NCBI RefSeq assembly: GCF_026196735.1
Contig: NZ_JAPHUF010000005.1
Location: 1-43,731 of the forward strand
Length of the DNA stretch: 43,731 nucleotides
From: Sulfurimonas sp.
GTDB lineage: Bacteria > Campylobacterota > Campylobacteria > Campylobacterales > Sulfurimonadaceae
Reading direction: 5' to 3'
In this document: positions 32,650 to 38,822 of the stretch, piece by piece
How the letters are laid out: the number at the start of each line of letters is the position of its first letter
Numbering within the stretch: position 1 is the stretch's first letter
The notes under the pieces: model-generated
What the model was told of the DNA's origin: nothing
Database searches by the model: none
The model's input: the letters and a program-made list of their open reading frames with translations, nothing else
Translations under genes and position numbers: made by a program

Positions 32650-33444
32650 ATGGCAATATTTACAGCAGGATGTATTGAAACTACTAACAACTCTAGCGAG
32701 ATAAGAAATAGTGTATATGAATTAGCAAGACATGATCTTGACTCTCCTGCTATGAAAATATCTGTTAGAAAATCTCCCACATGTATAAACTTCATAGCTT
32801 TTTTACCCAAAGACAAAATCATACAAGAAAACATTCTAAAAAAAGTTTCAGAATGTGAGAGCCGCACAGTAATAGTTTTTGAGCTTGATTATAAGTATGT
32901 CGGTGTTGTATGTGAATACAGACGAATCATAGATTATATTTTAGACAAACCAAAAGAGTTTGCGCAGGAACGAGGTTACGAGACAGTATTTGTTGATAAC
33001 GCTGATGGTGTAAAACTTGTCTCCTTTAATTTAGATGAAAATAATCGTAGAGCAAAGGCTGGATTTATATCCTTAGGATTTACGATTTTATTGACAACTA
33101 CTATCTTTTATAGTGGTTTTTATTATATGCAAGATACACAAATCAATAAAGGAAATAAGGACTCTTTAGAAAAACAATATAAAAATATTGTAAAAAATGA
33201 GTTTAAAAAATCTGAAAAAATTATAAAAAAAGTTGATATGGTTGAGGCTATCGAAGGTATTGAAAAATTAACAAAAGCTACTGAGTCAAGACTATCACAA
33301 ATTACATATAGTAAAAACAATATATGTGTCAAGATAGAGACTCCACAGGTTGAAACATTTGTAGGTATGCTTCCTAAAAATATTAAAATAAACCATAAAG
33401 ATATCATAAAAGGTGAGGTGCAATACTGTTATGAAACAATATAA
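32650..33444 (+). CDS. Pilus assembly protein with one membrane segment (PilN/GspL-like?)
   Basis: A 264-residue protein I cannot name firmly. Residues 1-130 are soluble and contain mixed alpha/beta sequence (FIAFLPKDKIIQENILKKV, TVIVFELDYKYVGVV). A single transmembrane helix is at about 137-160 (AGFISLGFTILLTTTIFYSG). A C-terminal extracytoplasmic part follows, with a Lys-rich coiled stretch and a short beta region. A cytoplasmic domain, one membrane helix and a small periplasmic domain is the plan of GspL or fused PilM-PilN proteins, which fits its place between the secretin and the next small membrane protein. No Walker motif is seen. The next gene overlaps its end by 14 bp. Confidence 0.6.
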   Translation: MAIFTAGCIETTNNSSEIRNSVYELARHDLDSPAMKISVRKSPTCINFIAFLPKDKIIQENILKKVSECESRTVIVFELDYKYVGVVCEYRRIIDYILDKPKEFAQERGYETVFVDNADGVKLVSFNLDENNRRAKAGFISLGFTILLTTTIFYSGFYYMQDTQINKGNKDSLEKQYKNIVKNEFKKSEKIIKKVDMVEAIEGIEKLTKATESRLSQITYSKNNICVKIETPQVETFVGMLPKNIKINHKDIIKGEVQYCYETI

Positions 33445-33871
33445 CCTAATCATCCTTTTTATTCTTATACTAGTCACTATAAGTGTCTCAAGCTATTTCT
33501 TTTACTTAGACATAATTTATAAAGACAAACTTGTAAAAACAGATGTAAAGTCACTGTACGATTTAAAGCGTATTGCAGGAAAGCCCATAGTGCAGTACGC
33601 TAATCCCACTGAATTGGAGGAGAAGATTGTTGAGTATAATCAGATTATACTTGAACTAAATATTGACGCTATTGCTGAAATAGAAAACAATATTATAGTA
33701 ATTCGTGGAGCTATTCATAATAGCTTTTCGTATATATTACTAAAAAGACTACTAGATATCGTGAAAAACGATGAAGTAAATTTGAATACAACTTGTATTG
33801 GAAAGGAGTGCACTGAAGATAACTTTGGGTTTTTAATAAAAATTAGGCCGTACTTATTAAAGTTAAAATAG
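33431..33871 (+). CDS. Small single-span membrane protein of the pilus operon (PilO/MshJ-like?)
   Basis: A 146-residue protein with an N-terminal transmembrane segment (about 5-27, NLIILFILILVTISVSSYFF) and an extracytoplasmic domain of about 115 residues. The domain has PilO-like alternation: LEEKIVEYNQIILELNIDAIAEIENNIIVIRGAI, then SYILLKRLLDI. Two cysteines (CIGKEC) could form a short disulfide loop. The start chosen is ATG 33431; a GTG 18 bp upstream is possible. It overlaps the previous gene by 14 bp. Position after a PilN-like gene supports a PilO role, but similarity is weak. The sigma28-type promoter of the next gene begins 11 bp before its stop. Confidence 0.6.
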   Translation: MKQYNLIILFILILVTISVSSYFFYLDIIYKDKLVKTDVKSLYDLKRIAGKPIVQYANPTELEEKIVEYNQIILELNIDAIAEIENNIIVIRGAIHNSFSYILLKRLLDIVKNDEVNLNTTCIGKECTEDNFGFLIKIRPYLLKLK

Positions 33872-33884
33872 CAGTTGCCGATAT
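33858..33884 (+). promoter_or_regulatory. Sigma28 (FliA)-type promoter for the main prepilin gene
   Basis: TAAAGTTA (33858-33865), eleven bases, then GCCGATAT (33877-33884). Against the enteric sigma28 consensus TAAAGTTT-N11-GCCGATAA this is 7/8 plus 7/8 with exact spacing. CGATAT is also the form seen in campylobacterial flagellin promoters. Transcription should start near 33891, giving a leader of about 26 bases with AAAAAAGGA before the ATG at 33917. The site spans the end of the preceding gene and the 45-bp gap. Confidence 0.78.
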
Positions 33885-33916
33885 ACAGGTTAACTTACAA
33901 AAAAAAGGAATTAAAC

Positions 33917-34585
33917 ATGAAACAAGGAAGTAACATGACTGTAAGTCATAAAGGAATGAGAAAAGGTATCTCTTTAATGGAGATGTTAGTTGCAATTATC
34001 TTGCTAGGTATTTTATCGTCAGTTGGTTTTACTTACTACAAAAACTACTATAGTACAGCACTTGCTGCAAAACAGATTAAAGTTGCAATTTTACTTGATC
34101 AAGCTGCACAGCTGAAAAATGGCTTAGAGTTATACGCTGTTAAAACTGGTGTAGATGCTAACTCATCTGTTGCAGATCCAGCAGATGCTAACAACGGTTT
34201 AGGTCTACTTGTAGCACAAAGAATTATTACATCTATACCTGCAACAATTCCGGATATGTCTGATCAAGGTTGGTTCGTATCAACTAATACTGTAGATATT
34301 GATAGTACTTTTATTCAAACTCAGGGTGGTACAACACTGAATGAACAATTTCTTACTTATGATTTGAATGGTACAGCGGTAGGTTCTGACAGACAAGACT
34401 ACTGTAATGCTCTTAATAACATCGCTTCTAACGGTGCATTAAGTTATGATGTTGTTGAAGCTGGCTTAGGTGCTGATATCAATGCATCAGCTGAATTAGC
34501 TAACAATACTTTCTTCTGTTGGGATTCTGATACTGGTACAGCTGATTCTGGTCAGCAGTTAGTATTCTTAACAAAGATTCAATAA
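33917..34585 (+). CDS. Type IV-like prepilin, probably the major pilin
   Basis: A prepilin of 222 residues from ATG 33917, which has AAGGA at a proper distance; ATG 33935 (after AAGGAAG) and ATG 33956 are alternatives. An upstream in-frame ATG at 33875 lies inside the promoter and is unlikely. The cleavage site is RKG|ISLMEML, with Ile at +1 and the conserved Glu5, followed by a hydrophobic helix AIILLGILSSVGFTYY. The C-terminal part has two cysteines (DYCNAL and FFCWD), compatible with the pilin disulfide loop. Codon use (GGT, GTT, GCA, few rare codons) looks like a highly expressed gene, and it has its own sigma28-type promoter. These point to the main pilus subunit. Confidence 0.85.
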   Translation: MKQGSNMTVSHKGMRKGISLMEMLVAIILLGILSSVGFTYYKNYYSTALAAKQIKVAILLDQAAQLKNGLELYAVKTGVDANSSVADPADANNGLGLLVAQRIITSIPATIPDMSDQGWFVSTNTVDIDSTFIQTQGGTTLNEQFLTYDLNGTAVGSDRQDYCNALNNIASNGALSYDVVEAGLGADINASAELANNTFFCWDSDTGTADSGQQLVFLTKIQ

Positions 34586-35074
34586 TTGCGTCAAGCGTTT
34601 TCACTGCTTGAACTATTACTTGCTATAGCCCTTGCGGGGGTTATGGCATACACTGCATCTTTTTATCTAGACATTGATTCAATATCCAAACAAAATGTCA
34701 AAACTCAGCTTCAATCTCACTTTAATATTATTACATCGGTAATTTTACAATGTAAAGAGCATAGTAATGTTTTCCCAATTCAAAGTAACGGTTCACTAGC
34801 TTCTGGCACTCTTTTAAGTACCCTAGAATGTAATACGACAACCCCATATCAACTAGATGGCGGCAAAGGCAGTTTTATACCTCCTGCACTCGATAATTTT
34901 ACAGCTTATACAGCTACACAAAACGGCAGTGAATTTTACTTCTCCACAACTACCGCTATAAACTCAGTAAATGATGAAGTTTTACTAGAGTTAAATACTA
35001 CATACTCTCCAAATCAATACGAACTTACTCACGATGCTACAACAGCTTTTTTAAACTTTTATCTATCTCGTTAA
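34586..35074 (+). CDS. Second prepilin/pseudopilin with atypical leader
   Basis: The TTG start at 34586 follows the pilin stop directly and gives MRQAFSLLELLLAIALAGVM. The mature N-terminus FSLLELLLAI with Glu5 is classic, but the residue before the cleavage site is Ala instead of the usual Gly. Prepilin peptidases accept Ala less well. The leader is only four residues. Length is 162. The body has two cysteines (LQCKEH and LECNTT). No ribosome site is evident, so translation probably depends on coupling to the upstream pilin gene. It is most likely a minor pilin. Confidence 0.8.
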   Translation: MRQAFSLLELLLAIALAGVMAYTASFYLDIDSISKQNVKTQLQSHFNIITSVILQCKEHSNVFPIQSNGSLASGTLLSTLECNTTTPYQLDGGKGSFIPPALDNFTAYTATQNGSEFYFSTTTAINSVNDEVLLELNTTYSPNQYELTHDATTAFLNFYLSR

Positions 35075-35090
35075 TTATAATGGTATAATT
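35073..35090 (+). terminator. AT-rich hairpin between prepilin genes and the ATPase gene
   Basis: AATTATA and TATAATT form a 7-bp stem with loop ATGG, beginning at the stop codon of the second prepilin gene and followed by ATTTAAAAAA. A weak hairpin like this may lower transcription from the pilin genes into the ATPase gene. The same bases contain two TATAAT boxes (35076-35081 and 35084-35089) that could instead be -10 elements. Confidence 0.35.
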
Positions 35091-35104
35091 ATTTAAAAAA
35101 TAAT

Positions 35105-36685
35105 ATGAACCAAAAAAATAATATGAATTTAAAAAAAATATTAACGCCAAAACAAATAGAAGTATGTAAAGAAGAAAAATCATATTACCAGCGTATAGGC
35201 ATTAATAAAAATATATTACAAATAGCTATTGAACATAATTTTATTAAAAAGAAAGAAAAAAACAACCCTCACTCTCTAGAACTGCTTAAAAAATATGAAA
35301 TAATAATTGCCGACGAAAATGAAAACAGTTTTTACATTGAAAGCAAAGAACTTCTTGGTCCAAACAGATTAAAAGAACTAAAAGAGCTGCTACAAAAAAA
35401 TGTAATTCAAAAAACAATTCCAGTACGAGAATTTAACGAAAAATTTGATCTTATTCTTAGCATAGACCCGGATATTATTGAAAAGAAAATAAAACAGTTT
35501 AATGCATTTGACTCGGATGATACAGAGATACTAGCTCTTTTAAGAATGATATTAAAACATGCTATTAAAAACAGTGTAAGTGATATTCATATAAATGCCT
35601 ACGAAGAATTTTCTTGGTTAAGATATAGACAAAATGGCATAATTCAAGCAAAACATCTTCTAAACAAAGAACTGGCACAAAGGTTCTCATTGATTTTAAA
35701 AGAAAAATCACGCATAGATCTCATAGATGTAAAATCCCCGCAAAGTGGAGGATTTACAGAAGAATTTGATAATGGTGTAGTAGATTTTCGTATAGAAATC
35801 GCACCATCAATTTTTGGTGAGAATATTGTTGTTCGTATTCTTGATAAATCAAATAATTTAAAATCTCTTGAACAACTTTTTCCAAAAGACCATCCCATGG
35901 GTGAACATCTTTTTCGTTTTGTAAATGAAAAAAATGGTTTCTTTCTTGCAGTTGGACCAACCGGTAGCGGTAAAACAACAACATTAAATGCCATACTAAC
36001 GCAAAGAGACAGGTTACATGAAGTAATATACACAGTTGAAGATCCAATTGAGTACAAGATTGATTTTATTACGCAATATCAAGTAAACGAAGCTGTTGGA
36101 TTTAACTTTGATACGGCTATGAAGTCTATAATGCGTCAGGATCCAGATGTTATTGTTATTGGAGAGATGAGGGATAAACTAAGTATTCAAATTGCTCTAA
36201 AGGCTTCTCATAGTGGGCATATGGTATTTTCTACCCTTCATACAACAAATGCCTACATGGCACTAGAGCGTATTCGAGATGAAGGCGGAGACCTTTTTAT
36301 ATTAGCCTACTCATTAAGCGGTGTAGTTGCTCAAAGACTTGTGCCAAAACTGTGTGAGTGCAAAAAAGAATCTACGCAAAAGAACGGACAAGAGTATTTT
36401 AAATCAGATGTTATGGGATTTGAAAAAAATGGATGCATTAAGTGTAATTTTACCGGCTATTACAGTAGAGCGTTGCTTACTGACATCGTATTTATACCAC
36501 CGGACATGAAAACAAGATATACATTTTATATGGCACTTAAAAACAGCTCAGTTTTGCAAGCTTGGGATAATCTTATAACATTTAGTTATTACCAATCAGC
36601 ACAATATCTATATAATAAAGGATTATGTGACTACGAAACGCTTAAATCAGAGCTCTTTTCACTTGGATATGTAGATGAAGATTGA
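35105..36685 (+). CDS. Type II/IV secretion ATPase (GspE/PilB/CtsE family)
   Basis: The assembly ATPase that powers pilus extension or DNA-uptake pseudopilus building. An N-terminal MshEN-like region (about 10-110) precedes the N2 domain and the RecA-like core. Walker A GPTGSGKT is at 284-291, the Asp box is VIYTVEDPIEYKI, Walker B DVIVIGEMRD is at 348-357, and the His box is GHMVFSTLHTTNA. The tetracysteine metal-binding motif is present (LCECKKES ... GCIKCNFTGY). Length is 526 residues. No ribosome site precedes the ATG; an in-frame Met at codon 7 is possible. It overlaps the GspF gene by 11 bp. No retraction ATPase (PilT) is encoded in this locus. Confidence 0.93.
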   Translation: MNQKNNMNLKKILTPKQIEVCKEEKSYYQRIGINKNILQIAIEHNFIKKKEKNNPHSLELLKKYEIIIADENENSFYIESKELLGPNRLKELKELLQKNVIQKTIPVREFNEKFDLILSIDPDIIEKKIKQFNAFDSDDTEILALLRMILKHAIKNSVSDIHINAYEEFSWLRYRQNGIIQAKHLLNKELAQRFSLILKEKSRIDLIDVKSPQSGGFTEEFDNGVVDFRIEIAPSIFGENIVVRILDKSNNLKSLEQLFPKDHPMGEHLFRFVNEKNGFFLAVGPTGSGKTTTLNAILTQRDRLHEVIYTVEDPIEYKIDFITQYQVNEAVGFNFDTAMKSIMRQDPDVIVIGEMRDKLSIQIALKASHSGHMVFSTLHTTNAYMALERIRDEGGDLFILAYSLSGVVAQRLVPKLCECKKESTQKNGQEYFKSDVMGFEKNGCIKCNFTGYYSRALLTDIVFIPPDMKTRYTFYMALKNSSVLQAWDNLITFSYYQSAQYLYNKGLCDYETLKSELFSLGYVDED

Positions 36686-37724
36686 TGCCTATACCATGCT
36701 AAAGACCCTGCATTTTACTATTAAAAACGGTAAGAGCATATCTAGTGCTATGAATTTACTCGCCAACACTGCAAAAACAAAACAAGAAAAAAAAATATAT
36801 ACTAAAATCTATGATGATATAAAAAATGGCTATAGTTTCTCTAAAGCACTATTTCAACATAAAATAGCTTCATTAGATGTCATAAACTTTATAAACCTTG
36901 CTGAAAAAGGTGCTAATTTTCGCATTGCCTTAGAAAAAATTATTCACTATATTGAAGTAAAAGATGAGTTTGAGAGAGAATCAAATGCAAAAACCACTCT
37001 TCCAATCATCTACTTCGGTATCGCATCACTAATTGTACTTGGGGTGAAGTTTTTTGCTGTTCCATATCAAATGGCTGAAGTTGCCAGCTACAATCAAATA
37101 GTAAAAGATTTAGTAGCTGACCACTTAGAGTTAGCACAGTTAATGACGGATATACTGTTCATCAGTCTTGTCCTAATAGCTAGTTATTTTTTTATTTTAC
37201 TGGCTGCACTATTTAGTCAATCAAGAACCATGCAAGCAGGTGCCAAACAATTGGCATTAATTCTTCCTTTTACATCATCTATTGTAATGAAGTTTGAAAA
37301 ATTTATGCTTTTTAGTATGCTTGGAGAGATGCTGCAAAGCGGAATATCCTTTCAAAAAGCCATGAATTCAGCTATACCCACTACAACTGTTAAGAAGTTT
37401 AAAAAAGCTATTAGAAGCACTTTAGATATTATAAAACATGATGGTAAATTCACTTTGCATCCTGATTTGTATGATGATTTGGAACAAGGCCTTCTTTCAG
37501 GTGTTGGTACATCTAAACAGATTGGTTCTGTTATGCTAGAAATAAGCGACAGAGCTAGAACTGATGCGTTAAAACTGAGTACAAAGTTTTTTCGTCTAAT
37601 CACCATACTATCGATTTTCTTAATGGCTTTTGCAGTATTTATTGAGTATTACACAATTGTTTTAACACAAATAATCATACAAAAAGGCTTTATAGATGCT
37701 TCAAAAACAGGAGTTTTCAACTAA
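36675..37724 (+). CDS. Inner-membrane platform protein (GspF/PilC/CtsF family)
   Basis: The cytoplasmic-membrane platform on which the ATPase acts. The 349-residue protein has two repeated GspF domains: residues about 10-130, starting TLHFTIKNGKSISSAMNLLA, and about 210-330, with MLFSMLGEMLQSGISFQKAM. Three hydrophobic segments are at about 108-128, 158-178 and 310-335 (LITILSIFLMAFAVFIEYYT). The order ATPase then GspF with overlapping reading frames is standard for type II/IV systems and for Campylobacter ctsE-ctsF. The last base of its stop codon is the first base of the next start. Confidence 0.9.
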   Translation: MKIDAYTMLKTLHFTIKNGKSISSAMNLLANTAKTKQEKKIYTKIYDDIKNGYSFSKALFQHKIASLDVINFINLAEKGANFRIALEKIIHYIEVKDEFERESNAKTTLPIIYFGIASLIVLGVKFFAVPYQMAEVASYNQIVKDLVADHLELAQLMTDILFISLVLIASYFFILLAALFSQSRTMQAGAKQLALILPFTSSIVMKFEKFMLFSMLGEMLQSGISFQKAMNSAIPTTTVKKFKKAIRSTLDIIKHDGKFTLHPDLYDDLEQGLLSGVGTSKQIGSVMLEISDRARTDALKLSTKFFRLITILSIFLMAFAVFIEYYTIVLTQIIIQKGFIDASKTGVFN

Positions 37725-38380
37725 TGCGTAGTGGTTATTTTTTAGTTGAAGCTATGATAGCTATTATCATTACAGGTATTGTAGCCGGTGCTTTTACCAT
37801 GATGAACTATTACACAAGTATCCAATCAGATATATTAAAGCAGCAAAACACTAAAACAATTCTAGAAATTGTTCGAAGCAGGTTAATCAGCCTAGCCACA
37901 GACCCTGATTCTGACTCATATTTTGAATTACCCAAAGAGGATGCGAACAATACTCTGCCTGTTAGCATTGGTGTTGGTACAGATGCTTGGGGCAAATTAA
38001 TATACTACTCTACTATAGACCTTGGAATACCCAATGTTGTGGACGGAAATTATTCAGATACAAATACTTCCATATCACCAAACAACAATATTGCAGGTCG
38101 TTTAATCAGCTATGGTGAGGATATGATACTTAGCACAGATTCTAATCATAGCACTGCACAAGGTGATGATATAATGCTTGAAATTGGTCTTGGAGAACTG
38201 AACCATTTTAAACTTTATGGTAGTTCTGAGATTAGTACAGAAACACGCGGTTACAATAGTGCTATAGTCTCTGCATCTGAACCGGCTACTCCCATAAACG
38301 GTGCTCTATGGTATGACACAGTAACTTCTAAACTAAAAATATACTCCCAAACTGATTCTAATTGGACTATTTTAAATTAA
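37724..38380 (+). CDS. Third prepilin-like protein (minor pilin)
   Basis: The N-terminus MRSGYFLVEAMIAIIITGIVAG has the prepilin pattern: a short basic leader, Gly before the cleavage point, Glu5 in YFLVE, then a hydrophobic helix. Tyr at +1 is unusual. The 218-residue body is larger than most pseudopilins. It contains ALWYDTVTSKLKIYSQTD near the C-terminus, which resembles a short motif common in phage tail and surface proteins (GALWYDT), perhaps a binding face. The start overlaps the GspF stop by one base. A tip-like or minor pilin role is inferred from its size and single copy. Confidence 0.78.
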   Translation: MRSGYFLVEAMIAIIITGIVAGAFTMMNYYTSIQSDILKQQNTKTILEIVRSRLISLATDPDSDSYFELPKEDANNTLPVSIGVGTDAWGKLIYYSTIDLGIPNVVDGNYSDTNTSISPNNNIAGRLISYGEDMILSTDSNHSTAQGDDIMLEIGLGELNHFKLYGSSEISTETRGYNSAIVSASEPATPINGALWYDTVTSKLKIYSQTDSNWTILN

Positions 38381-38395
38381 ACACAAGGAAGGATT

Positions 38396-38806
38396 ATGAC
38401 TTTTTCAAAAATAGGTATATTAACATTACCTGCAATATTATTTATCGGCTGCAGTAGCACACCAAAAGATGCCGTTGCTAATATGTATGACGCGCTTAAA
38501 GAAGGCGATGTGGTAAAACTTGCCAACAATACCGCTGAGACTATGAGTATATCGTTAATGTCTGAGTCACTAAAAGATTGCAGTATTGATAAAAAAAACT
38601 ATAAAGATCAAATTAATCTAACTAATGACTGTTTAAAAGAGAAGTATAAAAATATAAGCTATAAAGATATAAAAATAACCGATGTGTCTAAAAACAAGGC
38701 CTATGCTGAAGTAGCAGTTATTCAAAATAACAATGAAATATTGATTACATTTGCAGTAGAGAAAATTGACGGAAAGTGGATGGTCTCAGGTCGTAAAAGG
38801 CAGTAA
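38396..38806 (+). CDS. Predicted lipoprotein, DUF4878-like
   Basis: A 136-residue protein with an N-terminal lipoprotein signal ending FIGC (Cys19). The mature domain begins STPKDAVANMYDALKEGDVVKLANNT and ends AVEKIDGKWMVSGRKRQ, the cystatin-like/NTF2-like layout of DUF4878 lipoproteins. Two more cysteines (DCSIDK, DCLKEK) could form a disulfide. AAGGAAGG supplies a strong ribosome site. It follows the last prepilin gene by 15 bp and precedes a strong terminator, so it is the last gene of the pilus transcript. A role as a pilotin-like or accessory factor is only a suggestion. Confidence 0.75.
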   Translation: MTFSKIGILTLPAILFIGCSSTPKDAVANMYDALKEGDVVKLANNTAETMSISLMSESLKDCSIDKKNYKDQINLTNDCLKEKYKNISYKDIKITDVSKNKAYAEVAVIQNNNEILITFAVEKIDGKWMVSGRKRQ

Positions 38807-38822
38807 AATACTACCTTTTTTT
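38795..38822 (+). terminator. Bidirectional terminator between the pilus operon and bamA
   Basis: AAAAGG-C-AGTA, loop AAA, TACT-A-CCTTTT, then more T: a ten-pair stem with one mismatch. It spans the lipoprotein stop and reaches the bamA stop. On the minus strand it also ends in a T-run (CCTTTTA). It cleanly ends both convergent transcripts. Confidence 0.75.

Noticed and set aside
32535-32867. Minus-strand 110-codon frame across the secretin end
   Set aside because: It overlaps two coding genes of the pilus operon in antisense and shows no recognisable protein features.
35644-36057. Antisense open frames over the GspE ATPase gene
   Set aside because: They lie fully inside a well-supported conserved gene, have low-complexity or chance-like translations and no ribosome sites.
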